From contig CAXKVR010000162.1 of assembly GCA_964058845.1 (NCBI GenBank), positions 1-54,530 of the forward strand: a stretch of 54,530 bases of DNA, in the 5' to 3' direction. The translations under genes were made by a program, and so were the position numbers. The notes beneath the pieces are model-generated. The model did not search any database. It was not told the DNA's origin and worked only from the letters and a program-made list of their open reading frames with translations. This document shows, one piece after another, positions 35,113 through 45,549 of the stretch. This DNA comes from Carex sylvatica (lineage: Eukaryota; Streptophyta; Magnoliopsida; Poales; Cyperaceae). The first letter of the stretch is position 1. The number at the start of each line of letters is the position of its first letter.

Positions 35113-35825
35113 TTTGACCAAATCATACATACATGTTAATCACGTCATATTTTTCATCACTATTTTGATCATACGATTAGTCCAGACCAAATGACCAATC
35201 AAGATATTTTGTAGTATACAACGTTACCGGTAAAGAATCATAAACAACGTATTTATTTCCGTACTTTTGCGCTTTACCCTACTGCCTTTTCTTTATTAAG
35301 AAAAAAAATACTAAATAGAGAATTCCAATACTTCAGACGTACATATTCTTTGATGTAAATATTAAATTGAGTTCATTTGAGGCTATACTTTTTTTTTTTA
35401 TGATTAGAATGAAATTATTATTAAATATATTTTGTGCCCATTTTGTTTCGAATCAACACTTATACATTATTTCAAACTTTCTAGAGTACAAAATTTGAAA
35501 AAGCCTATGTTTCTTCAATAGTTGTGGTTTATTAGCGATCAGCCGATCACTATACTTTTTAAAATATGATATATTATATTTATGTACTTTTTTCCATTAT
35601 TCGTTGTATGGTAAAAAAAGGTACATGCAATGAAAACGGGCTATGTTTAGAATTTCAATTTTTTTTTAAAATTTTTTTAGATGGATAGCCATCTAATAAA
35701 ATATTAAAAAAATTAAAAATTAAAAAAAATAGTTTACAAGTACGTATTCATATATAAATCATGTTGAACGGTTCAGATCGATTCTTAAGACTTTCAAATT
35801 GAAAATTTGAATCCATGCAATATGC

Positions 35826-36090
35826 ACATGAATGCGTATCCTCTGCATTAACTCTAAAAGGAATCTTTTGAGTTAACCAATTTCAACCGTCTGATTTTAA
35901 GTTGAGTCAATTCGACTCGGGCTCCTACTTATGATATATGAGACCTTTAATATTAGTGTGAATCTAGTCTGTACAAATTTTAAAACAGATCAGATAGTTA
36001 AGATTCATTAACTCAAAATTTTTTCTTTTGAGTTAAGATTCATTAACTCAAAAAATTTCCTTTTGAATTAAGACAGAGGACATACTACCA
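35826..36090. mobile_element. Mutator-type MITE (TTAACTCA subfamily), about 260 bp
   Basis: Left end GAATGCGTATCCTCTGCATT then AACTC. Right end, on the complement, GTATGTCCTCTGTCTTAATT. GATTCATTAACTCAAAA occurs twice near the right end. The flanks do not show a clean 9-bp duplication, so the limits are approximate. Confidence 0.65.
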
Positions 36091-37605
36091 TAGTCTCACT
36101 CTTCAAGTTATGAATTTGCCAAATCGTATAAATATTATCTAACGGTAGCACATTGATTTATTTGAGCGAATTCTAAAGGATATACTGATTTGCGCAAATA
36201 AAAGATATCGGAATGTATTTCCGGCACGTTACGTAACGTAGATGTATAAATATTTAGATCATAATAATTATTTTTTCACCTCTATCTTTCTATTTATTTC
36301 CACACTTAATTTCTATAATTGTTTTGGGACCACTCTATCTTTCTATTTATTTCCACACTTAATTTCTATAATTATTTTGAAAGTACAAAAACTCCAGTAT
36401 TGATTTTTTTTCTAAAATATTAATCTTCATGAAAGAAGTGTTTATATCTAAGAACATAAATATTTACTAATATCATGCCCATGCGTTGCGATGAGACATT
36501 ATAAAATTAAATTAATATAATATTTTTTTGTTATTGATATTCATACAAAATTAAGAAAAAAAATAAGACAAATAATAAATAACAGTAAAAAATGTATCAA
36601 GTTATGAGATAACTCTTTAACTCTGCAGTGGTATAGATTAAATTTTAAAATTTGTAGGGACAAGCATGAAAATTTTCCATAAATTAGGGAACACACTAAA
36701 GCGAAAAGAAACCTTCTAGAAAGGGTTCCTTGTTTATATATTCACTGTTCCTTGTTTAAAATTATGTCACCAAGTAGTAATGACAAGATTATGAGTATAA
36801 CAATAAGACAAATCTATTGATATAAGATGCTTTTTTCTCTTTTGAAAAAAGTGGCAAACCCATCAAGGTCCATTTGCACAAAATCTATAACCAGTGTTAT
36901 TACAAATTATAAAACAAGATTAAGATAGCTAAGATAATCTACATCCTACACTCCCATTGGAAGTCATGGTACCATATCCATGGACTACTCCTGATACCAA
37001 AATTATGAACATCCAAGTACCCAATAACCTATCCAAAATATCCCCAAAATGTCCCCCAACACATGTCCAGCTAAAAGCTAGAAAAATATAAAAACAACAT
37101 AAGACATCCAATTACATGAATTCATTTCAAACATTAAAATAGCAATGCAGTGCATTTTTTAAGGTCTTATCTTCGGTATCCTCATCTAAATTGACAGCAT
37201 CCAGTATTATGTATCAGGTCTTTTCGTTCCAAAAAATCAATTACTTCTAAGCAATTGTCATTAGTTGTGGCACCAAGTGATATATAAATATATATCCACA
37301 ATTTTGATTAAGCATCTTAGCTTACAATTTTCATGTCCTTCTGGTCTTATATGTGATACTTCCATATTTCATACGGGATTGCACACATTTCAATGTGAGT
37401 AGGGGTATTCATGATCTTTTGACATTCTCAATGGTGGATAACACACATTTAACTAACAATAAGCCAGACAGCTCCTAAAATGTCAAAAAATAAGAGTGAA
37501 TACACAACATAAAATCTAACTCATTGACTGTCTCACTGATTCTAAAACTGGGAAACAAAAGAGAAATCGAAAAGAAAAGAAATACAAAAGCGGTCTTTTT
37601 GATAC
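36091..37605. other. Intergenic, no gene recognised
   Basis: A block TCTATCTTTCTATTTATTTC, continuing CACACTTAATTTCTATAATT, is present twice in tandem (36282-36320 and 36332-36376). Otherwise this is AT-rich sequence. The minus-strand frame at 36929-37111 has no recognised domain. Confidence 0.45.
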
Positions 37606-37950
37606 CTTTTCGTCAGATTTAATTGCAATGCGGGTCCCATTATCCAGTGTCCCGTAGTAAACTGTGCTAAACATGCCTCATCCAAGCACGTTGGAGAGTT
37701 TATCAGTTGCATTTCTTATTTTTTTCACGGGGAATGTTGTGAGTGCGTATCCGCCTAGGTACTTGAGGTGTAATTTAAAAGAACGAACGGTCCAGATTAA
37801 TTCTAGTTGGGCCAAACTCAATCCGGAACAGGCTGGGAATGTAGAGGGTTTGCTTTGAGATTCGTGCCACATGAAAAGAACGGTTTAGATTTATGGCTTG
37901 CACCTCAGGTACCTGGGGTGATATGGATTCGAATGTTGTTGTATCCCCAT
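37606..37950 (-). pseudogene. Broken receptor-like kinase exon (glycine-rich-loop part)
   Basis: Outside the inserted MITE (37741-37930) and one copy of its TSD, the minus strand encodes FPVKKIRNATDKLSNVLG, a stop (TGA), then GMFSTVYYGTLDNG and TRIAIKSDEK. A consensus GT donor (GTATCA) follows at 37605. This is the usual start of a plant receptor-like kinase domain: a RNATDKLS-type region, the glycine-rich loop (here LG-stop-GMFSTVYYG) and the beta3 Lys in IAIK. The stop falls in the loop and the MITE splits the exon, so it is dead. No further kinase exons were found nearby. Confidence 0.72.
37741..37930. mobile_element. Mutator-type MITE, 190 bp (GTACCTGAGG subfamily) inside kinase exon remnant
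   Basis: A perfect 9-bp TSD GAATGTTGT (37732-37740, 37931-37939). Ends GAGTGCGTATCCGCCTAGGT, and on the complement GAATCCATATCACCCCAGGT. It is closely similar in the interior to the copy at 3011 (GGTTTGCTTTGAGATTCGTG, then CCACATGAAAAGAACGG). Confidence 0.88.
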
Positions 37951-38249
37951 CTGCTAGAGATGAATAATTGTTATGTAAAAATTAGACATAAATCATCAAC
38001 CCTTTTATAATTAAGCTCTGAGCAATTAACCAAAATTAAATTTTCTACTTAATTTGATAAATCTAAGAAAGATGGCATGTAATCAGATGACTCTTCTCTA
38101 ATGGAAAAGAGTCACTTTTACAAAATTTTGCTCTAAAGTTGCAGTGAAAAATAGTCACATTCTTTTGAACCTGATGAAAGGTAAGTTTTTAACTCACAAA
38201 GTTGCAGTGGAAACCATTCCAATCCTGACAAAAGTTAAAAATAATCACC

Positions 38250-39650
38250 TAATCAGCTGTATACTCAGCCTCACTGAATCCATCAAGCTCGATTATTGCA
38301 CTGTGCCAAGTAAATATCTGATAAAACAAGTGCACATTCCCATCCCAATTCAAATTGAAATCAAAGGAAGCAATGAACTTGAAAATTCAAATAAGAAAAT
38401 GAATGACTTAACTACAAGAGGCAACTCACTACCATAAACCTTAGCTATACTGGCAAGGAGGCGGAGGCGGATGGGGAGAGGCATGTCAGGACCACCTCCA
38501 CTTTCATTTTTTTCTCCCTCGCTAGCTTGACCATGAACCAAATCTGATCAAACAAAATGCAAAATCTGACATAACCAAACACGAAGGACTTGATACTGAA
38601 ATTCAACCAATGAATAGCAAGAAATGATGCTAGTATTGTCAACACCAGACCTGTACTAAAATAAAGAAATTATTTTGTATAGAACTATGGGAAGCTGGTC
38701 AAGATAACGAAGGTTGCCCATCCCAAAGTTTGGTACCTTAATAGTCAGGGGTAAAGTGTGCATTTCACCACGCGATATAAAACAAAAGTACTTTGGCATT
38801 TAGAAGGCTCTCAAGTTCACTTAATTGAGCTTCGCAATCTGTGAATGATGAAACACCTAAGATTAACAATTAAAGACTAAAAGCAATTATATTATGCTCA
38901 ATAAAAACAACAACAATAAAGATATCATTAGTTATAATCTCCAGTTCTTGATGCTCCTTTATATCTAAAATTAGGTCATTATCTTCATTTTTTAGATCTT
39001 GGCAGAAGCTGCCATTATCTGATTCCGATAAAGGCCAAAACCTGAGAAAACAAATTGATTAAAGTCAAGTCAGATTTACCAGAATTTCACATCATTCATG
39101 TCTCTTTTCTTTTGGTTGATTACACATTAATAAGTGCACACAGAGTTGATGCTCAATTCGGTTAGATTGACGCACAATTGCGAAATGATAAAAATTAAGA
39201 CTAAGTCAGTGCATAATCTAATTTACACTTGCCTGGGAGGTCAAACTAATACCTTTTTCACTTTGGAATCAAAAGATTACCTCATTTTTCTTCAAATCAG
39301 CTAAAGAAATACATAAAAAACCAAATTTAGACAAAACCCTAGGTACTCAACAAGATCAAGGGAAAAGAGAGATGGATGAATTGGGACCTGAATCTTGGTC
39401 TTGGCATTGTCGAGGATAGAGAAAATCAGATGTAAGCGAGAGAGCCGCAATGGGTGTCCCTGCCTTCGTCGAAGGTCGCGACAGGAAAGAGACGACGATC
39501 CAATTCGGAGCAAATTCATCACTGTCCAATTCAGAGCAACTTCGCCACTAAGGCGAGAGAGCGAGAGAGCGAGAGAGCAAGAGAGCAAGAGAGATGGTGT
39601 GAGAGACGGTGTGAGAGACGGTGTCGGAGAGGGGTGGCGCGGGTCTGAGG
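38250..39650 (-). CDS. Possible multi-exon gene of unknown function (fragments only)
   Basis: Exon-like pieces on the minus strand: 39588-39388, ending RLHLIFSILDNAKTKIQ at a GT; 39041-38930, SDNGSFCQDLKNEDNDLILD after a CAG; 38843-38797, CEAQLSELESLLNAK between CACAG and GT; 38546-38442, GPDMPLPIRLRLLASIAK after GATCAG; and about 38300-38250, AIIELDGFSEAEYTAD before TAG. The second and third look coiled-coil. A consistent frame through all junctions could not be built, so one or more exons are misread or missing, or the gene is decayed. The protein is not recognised. The telo-box and CT-rich leader upstream favour a real gene start. Confidence 0.3.
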
Positions 39651-39690
39651 ATGCGATTAGGGTTTTTTTGTTTTTTGTTTGGAAGAAGTG
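39540..39690 (-). promoter_or_regulatory. Telo-box and CT-rich leader for a minus-strand transcript
   Basis: Read on minus: AAAACAAAAAAACCCTAATC (telo-box AAACCCTAA), GC-rich sequence, then GTCTCTCACACC repeats and a long CTCTCTTG/CTCTCTCG run. This is the usual layout of a plant housekeeping transcription start and leader. Confidence 0.45.
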
Positions 39691-40214
39691 ATCAGGGAGG
39701 GACTGAGGGAGACAGGCAAAAAATTAATTTGTTGGAGAGAGGCGCAGCGCTCGAGGGGAGATTATCCTCTGCGGAGCCGTATGGTTTTTTTTATCTGGTC
39801 CGATCATTTTCGATTGGATGGACCATAATAGAGGGGCTGTTTTTCTGAGATCTGATCTGGTCCGTTCGATCAAAATAAACGGATCAGATTAAAAGCTCCT
39901 CACAGAAAAACTCCACCGATGATAGCATTCTGCGCTCGAGCGTTCCAGCGAAAAAATCTACATCTTAATTTACACGATTTTTGATTCAAATTCAACGGTG
40001 CAGAACAAAAATATGTGTGGTAATACGTATGACTGTACATGTGGCGGGTCCAATTTGAACTAAATGTAGACTTCTACACATATAAATGATGCATCTAATC
40101 AAAAGAAGGCATATTATTTAACTTGAGGGTTCAGATTCAATCTGAATTTAAATCAATCAATCACAGCCGTTAGAGTTTCAGGACAGCCAATTTAATTTAA
40201 GATGCATAATATAG

Positions 40215-40870
40215 AGGAGATACCTATAAGATGAATATTTTTTACATAAATAATTGTCTCTCCAACAAAATCTCAAACTACATAAGGAGCATATATGTTT
40301 TTAGATGTGAGTTTTTTTTTATTCATTCAATCTCGTTCACATTTTTGACGATCTATAAGGAATTTTGCAAATCTAAAACCAACAATATTTTCTATGCAAT
40401 TTTTTCTTTTAAACGAGATCTATGATGATATACTTTCGGATTTATCGTCACAAAATATATATACATATACTTGCAAATATTTTTTACATATGACACTAGC
40501 TGACATATGAAAGTATTAATATCAAGTATTACAAGTATTTATACCTATATTGTCAACTATTTTTATTAGAGAAATTTTAACTTAGTGACGAGGAATGTTG
40601 ATGCGAGAGATGCAGGGTCCCCATTACTTCATTTGATGAAGGTTGATGCGGGACCATTGAGGCCTGAAAAAGGGTGATCATATCGTTATGCATGCAAGTA
40701 TTAATATTTTATTTTTTAATAATTAATTTATTATATTTTAGTATTTATACTTATGAAAGTTAATGCAAGATGAATGTGCCAACTGAAAAAGGAGATCATA
40801 GTATAATTTTTTTTTAATGTTGTGTGGGGGGATAGAGGGGAGATAAGACTCACAAAAGTGTGGAGATAAC
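40215..40870. repeat. Dispersed repeat, copy A (homologous to 47995-48825 inverted)
   Basis: TTTTTTACATAAATAATTGT, then CTCTCCAACAAAATCTCAAA, TTCAATCTCGTTCACATTT and TACAAGTATTTATACC recur in the same order on the minus strand of the CPN60 intron copy. The outer parts contain GGGGATAGAGGGGAGATAAG, which matches the complement of the other copy's edge. Coding capacity is absent; it is probably a non-autonomous DNA transposon. Confidence 0.7.
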
Positions 40871-41868
40871 TATAATTATTCTAAATATTTAAAATTAATT
40901 CCAGTTTAAATTCAGTAACTATCAACACTGAAAATTATTTTTTAAATATTGTCTAATACATGCTCAATTATTCAGGAACCAATTTTTGCACGAGAAAAAA
41001 TGTTTGATGCATTTGTAACCGGTTGCTTACATATATTGTTATGTTTAATCAATTATGAATATATTTTAATTCGTAGAACTACCAAAATAACAATTATTTT
41101 CAAAAAATCATCCAACACATACTCAAATATTGATTTAAGCTGTTTCGACATGATGCACATATTTTTTAGAAAAAAAAATGTCATAATTTTTTTGTCCAAG
41201 CTCCAATTTTGAAGATTTAAGTCTCTAAATAATTAGACTATGCAAACTTTCTTCTCCTATGAGTACTATAATGTTATTATATATATATAAAAAAAAAGGT
41301 ATCGTAATGAAGTTATATAGAAATTTCTAAGATATTTTCAAGTTGACCGACCTTTTCTACTGTAGCGTCTCAATATTTTCGTTGAGCAATGTTGCTAATT
41401 CGTACGATGTCTCTTTTCAAAATCTGAGTTTCAAATTTAAGATTAACTTCACAACCTTTCCTCTCAAACACAGATTTTTTATAATGAAGTTCGGATAGAA
41501 AAAAAAAATATAATTCGGACTAGTAAGTACTAACATTGGTGCATTGCTAAAAAATATTGTAGAATACGGGTGTATAAAAGTTAGCCGACTTAAATAAAAA
41601 ATAGGAATTATAATTTAATCTGTAAAGTATGAAGAGAGGAAATATAGCTTTTCTAGAGCTTGTAATCGTTAAAATAGGAGTTTGAATGGAGAATAAGTGA
41701 TACTGTCCATGAGAACACTCAAACACAGAAACACTGACAGTGCTAAGACAATAAGATTCAAAATATAAATATCATTTTCTTACATAATTATTTCCGTTTA
41801 TATTTTTGTCTATTATATATAAAAAAAGGATCATATATTCTTATATTATTCACATGCCACCCGCCCAC

Positions 41869-42035
41869 AAATTCATATTATCTGCATTAACACAACTATT
41901 GAGTTCATTTTTTCGGCCGTGTGATGCGAATTCAGACCAATTCGGCCCATACCTATAACGCATATTAGTGTGGATTTGAGTCAGATGGTCCAGATCTTAA
42001 CTCAAATTTTGAGTTAACGCAGAGGATACGAATTC
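41869..42035. mobile_element. Mutator-type MITE, 167 bp (TTAACTCA subfamily)
   Basis: A perfect 9-bp TSD CCCGCCCAC (41860-41868, 42036-42044). Ends AAATTCATATTATCTGCATT and, on the complement, GAATTCGTATCCTCTGCGTT, each followed by AACxCAA. The subterminal motif GATGGTCCAGAT is present at about 41984. Confidence 0.88.
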
Positions 42036-42132
42036 CCCGCCCACCCCTGAACAAAAATGTTTGTCACTGTCAAACAACGCATAATAGAAAAACAACTGAA
42101 AAAAAGATACATTATCCAAAATGCTCAGTGCC

Positions 42133-42290
42133 ATTCATATCACCTTAGGTACCTCAAACTTTGAGTTTGGATCAAGACCGTCTGATCTGCTATAGCATGA
42201 GTATTAATTATTAAAGCGGTCCGTCAATTCCGCCTCTGGCCGGATTCTGATCGGATGGTCCGGATCAAACCTCAAAATTTGAGTTACTTT
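42133..42290. mobile_element. MITE related to the Mutator-type family (CTCAAACTTTGAG subfamily)
   Basis: The left part, ATTCATATCACCTTAGGTAC then CTCAAACTTTGAGTTTGGAT, has a matching inverted partner in GATGGTCCGGATCAAACCTC then AAAATTTGAGTTAC. The very end of the right side is diverged or lost and no TSD was found. It sits 97 bp from the preceding MITE. Confidence 0.6.
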
Positions 42291-42340
42291 CTGGATTGGA
42301 CTCGAGCTCGTCAAAGACTCAAAGTTACATCCCAAAACGG

Positions 42341-42577
42341 TTTCCCTTAAAAAAAAAGAGATAGGAGTAGGTCCGATGGGCATTGAACCTACTTTTAGGT
42401 TTAATTAGCTCTATCACCGTACGATTAGCATTAAGATCTTTGCGCACGGAAATTGATAAAAAATCATAAGGATTTTAATAGGAATGCACGATTATTGATG
42501 CAATTGGATGGCCAGATCACCCATCGAACCAAAGTAGGTCCAATGGGCATCGTACCTACTCCGAAGTGCAAAAAAAA
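42341..42577. mobile_element. SINE-like insertion just upstream of CGLD27
   Basis: A perfect 14-bp TSD ACATCCCAAAACGG (42327-42340, 42578-42591) with an A-run before the right copy. Inside, AGTAGGTCCGATGGGCATTG and AGTAGGTCCAATGGGCATCG are two related blocks. On the minus strand each reads as a box-B-like GTTCAATGCCC or GTACGATGCCC. A tRNA origin is plausible but unproven. The right TSD lies about 70 bp before the CGLD27 start. Confidence 0.75.
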
Positions 42578-42659
42578 ACATCCCAAAACGGCGGAAAAAG
42601 ACGAAGCAAATAGTTTCTTTCGCGGTTATCAGCACGAAAGCAAACTCATCTCTCCAACC

Positions 42660-44463
42660 ATGGCGACTTCTCTCTTCCTTCCCAAACTCCATTTCCTCTC
42701 TCCAAAACCTAACCCTAACTCCAGTTTCTCGTCCAAGAAACCCCTCCCTCTTCTTCCTCCCGTCTGTGCCTCCTCTCCCTCCCCCTTTCGTAACGGGACT
42801 CCCCGAGAGACTGACTGCCCGGTCCCATCCGAACAGCTACCAGTGAACGAGTACCAATCGCTCGCCTCCTCTCGTCCCTTCTCTTGGGCCACTGAAGATC
42901 TCCAATTCTATATCTCACGCCTCGCCACCACTGGTGCCTCCTTTGGAGTTCTTGTGGGGCTCCCGGTCGCCGCTTTCAGAACCGGATCGGTAGCAGATCC
43001 TTGGGCTGACGTTATCCACATCGCGCTGGGCGCCACATCAGCAGGGTTACTCGCAGTCATACTTGCCGTGTTGCGAATTTACCTTGGTTGGGCTTATGTC
43101 GGAAATCGGCTACTGAGTGCTACTGTAGAGTGTATGAATCTCGACTTCAATTTAGAATTTGTTTTTGCTTCCTCTTTTTCTCGTGAAATTGTCTGATGGA
43201 ATACTTTCCTTTCCTTTTTTGTTGTTGTTTAATTGTTGTTCGTGCAGATGAAGAGACGGGATGGTACGATGGCCAAGTAAGAATTTTGCCTTATTCTCAG
43301 GTTGCATGTTCTTTAGTTTCAGGCGTCTTCAGAATTAGTAACAACTAACTTTATCTAAACCAGTGATGAAACTCTGCATGATAGCAATTTAGCATGGAAA
43401 TTTAATTTCTATAAACTTGAGCAATGTTCATATAAATTTCACTGCAGGTAGTGTAATTTTATATTAATATGAAATTAGATCTAATTTTTTCTTGGCAGAT
43501 ATGGGTGAAAACACCTGAAGTTTTAGCCCGTGATCGGCTTTTAGGGTCATTTACTGTAAGATTCTCTATCTCTTCCTAAAATTATCAGTTTACTATTGTC
43601 CTTAAAAATTTTGAGTCTTAGTTATTACTTAATAATGGGAATTGGGAAGTGATATGTTAAAAACCAGCTTGATTTGACAACCATGTTAACTGACATCAAA
43701 ATTTGTCCAATCCAAAACTAAATCATAGATGTGTTGGATTCATTATCGTTTAAATTGACCTTGTATCAACTTTGGTGCGATTTAAAAATCCTTTGGCCAA
43801 TGATCAAATGTCGATAAAACTAAATCTCCAGTTTATTAGATCGCTCAATGAATGATCAATTTCAAGTGACACCAAATATGATGCACTGCCTATTTAATTT
43901 CAATTTTCAATTTGTTGATTTTTATGATTGTTGTGTTGGTTGTCACAATTATGATTATAACCTATCCCATTATTTTAAAGGGTGGGAATTTATTTGAAAC
44001 AGATTAAGTTGACAATTTTTACAACCATAAAAACAACTTGGCAATTGGGTATTCCCTAGTTACTCTTTTTTATCTTAATAGGCACTGTATTTTTTTTTTT
44101 ATGCACCAAAATTCTGTAAGCCTATTTGTTATGGCTTTTATCACCTCATATTATGGCTTGGTTTCCTTAGCTTGTATTCTCGGCTAATTCTATACGCCTA
44201 TTAATTATTATTATTATATATTTTTTTGGTATCAGGTAAAGCCTATACTCAACAGAGTTAAGTATACACTACTAGGTCTAGCTGTGTCATTGGTAGTTTG
44301 TGTTCTTCTTTTTGTAAATACTGAGACTTCAAAGGTCTTCAATAAAAATGCCAAGGACTTATCTGAAAATGCTGAGGAACGAGTTGTAGCCGGTACATAC
44401 AGTGAAGAATCTGCAAGGTCTTTCGAGCCTGATGCTTTCTGCGGAGAACCTGATTTATCTTGA
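42660..44463 (+). CDS. CGLD27: CGLD27-like plastid membrane protein (DUF1230/Ycf36 family)
   Basis: Four exons (42660-43131, 43248-43276, 43499-43555, 44236-44463) give 261 residues with clean GT/AG junctions. The Ser/Pro-rich N-terminus MATSLFLPKLHFLSPKP looks like a chloroplast transit peptide. The DUF1230 core begins CPVPSEQLPVNEYQSLASS and PFSWATEDLQFY, and continues with ETGWYDGQIWVKTPEVLARD. Hydrophobic segments: GASFGVLVGLPVAAF, ALGATSAGLLAVILAVLRIY and LLGLAVSLVVCVLLFV. The family is encoded as Ycf36 in some algal plastids and is nuclear in green plants; a link to photosynthesis or iron homeostasis has been proposed and the molecular role is unclear. The ATG at 42660 is preferred although the frame stays open upstream to an ATG at 42453, because that extension lies largely in the SINE-like insert and would bury the transit peptide. 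Confidence 0.9.
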
Positions 44464-44899
44464 AATTATTATTCTAAAATCTCATGCTAATTAAATGTAC
44501 AGGCAAGGCAATGTTTTTAAATAGCTATTTCATTATATACAGCCATCCCAAGGAGGCATGTAGATGAGTATATAAAGTTATAACATGTACAGGAATTAAT
44601 TCATATATATATTAGTGTACCTATGGAATGTATATAGTGTTTGACAGTTTCTTTTCTTTGAACGGTTGAAAAAGAAGTGTGCGAGTAGAAGTTTGTACAT
44701 TAAACAAGCTCCCTATGGATTCTTATTAGTGAGGTCCCGTAACTTATTAGAATTCCTTGATAGCAATTTAAACTGTAAAACAGCACGGCATTTAAATTTC
44801 AGACGTCGAGGAATCCAACTGTTCAAATCTTGGCAAGGTGAAACCAAACCAGACAACTCGCAAAAAAGCCCTTTAATATTCGAAGGTTTGCCAGGAGAG
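44464..44899. other. Region downstream of CGLD27
   Basis: The first 150-200 bp are probably 3' UTR. No further exon is supported; the short frames at 44666-44925 overlap on both strands and have no known domain. Confidence 0.4.
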
Positions 44900-44907
44900 A
44901 TCTGAAA

Positions 44908-45101
44908 CATCGTTGTAAAAAACATTTGTTTAGGCCGATTAATCGGCCGATTAGTTGTTGAGGTGACTAAACCGTCATGGATTTTTCCGACTAATCGGTC
45001 GATTGTTTCTGATTATGATTGATTATTTCTAATTATTTTTAATTAATCACTTGATAATATCATGTCTGTCCGACGACCGCATACCGTTATTTATAACACT
45101 A
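44908..45101. mobile_element. hAT-type MITE, 194 bp
   Basis: A perfect 8-bp TSD ATCTGAAA (44900-44907, 45102-45109). Ends CATCGTTGTAAAAAAC and, on the complement, TAGTGTTATAAATAACGGTA. GCGGTCGTCGGACAGAC and ATTAATCGGCC motifs relate it to the 817-bp element at 5189-6005, of which it looks like a deletion derivative. Confidence 0.85.
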
Positions 45102-45338
45102 ATCTGAAATGACTCTACGCTCAAGCTTGCCGCTTGCATACAACTATTTTACAAGAAACTTTTATTCGAAGCCAGTCGAGAACGACTCTCCTGCACAGTT
45201 GCTGCTGCAGATTTGTCAAGACTGGCACCAGCGATAGTACCAACACAAGCTGCAGAAGGATTAAAATCAAAATTTCCTTTATTTATTATTTACGAATAAC
45301 ATTAGAAACAAGGAAAAGAAAAAAAAGAGAAAAAAAAC

Positions 45339-45478
45339 CACGTGTCGTCGTAGGGCCCATGGACCGACTTGGTTCAAATCGGCCCAGCCACGCAACAAGA
45401 TTCAGACATATTTGTTTATCAATGATAAGTGATAACCCAACCCAATCCAACCAACCGGGCAAACCCCCAAAACCCTAC
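45339..45478 (+). promoter_or_regulatory. CPN60 promoter motifs: G-box, two site II elements, telo-box
   Basis: CACGTG at 45339-45344; GGCCCAT (site II on minus, ATGGGCC) at 45354-45360; GGCCCAG (CTGGGCC) at 45381-45387; AAAACCCTAC (telo-box-like) at 45469-45478. Paired site II elements with a telo-box are characteristic of plant nuclear genes for mitochondrial and translation proteins, consistent with the chaperonin gene starting at 45550. Confidence 0.6.
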
Positions 45479-45549
45479 TCCTTTGGTCAGGCTCTCTCTC
45501 TGCTTCACCAAGTTAGACATCAGGAAGTGAGAAGTGAGAACTCTCCGCC

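Noticed and set aside
38445..38645. Alternative minus-strand frame MVKLAREKKMKVE through the 38.5-kb exon
   Set aside because: It turns into a Ser/Ala low-complexity end and a stop, while the other frame gives a more protein-like Leu/Arg segment; neither is proven.
42453..42659. N-terminal extension of CGLD27 from an upstream ATG
   Set aside because: It is mostly encoded by the SINE-like insertion and would mask the transit peptide; kept as a finding, not as the gene start.
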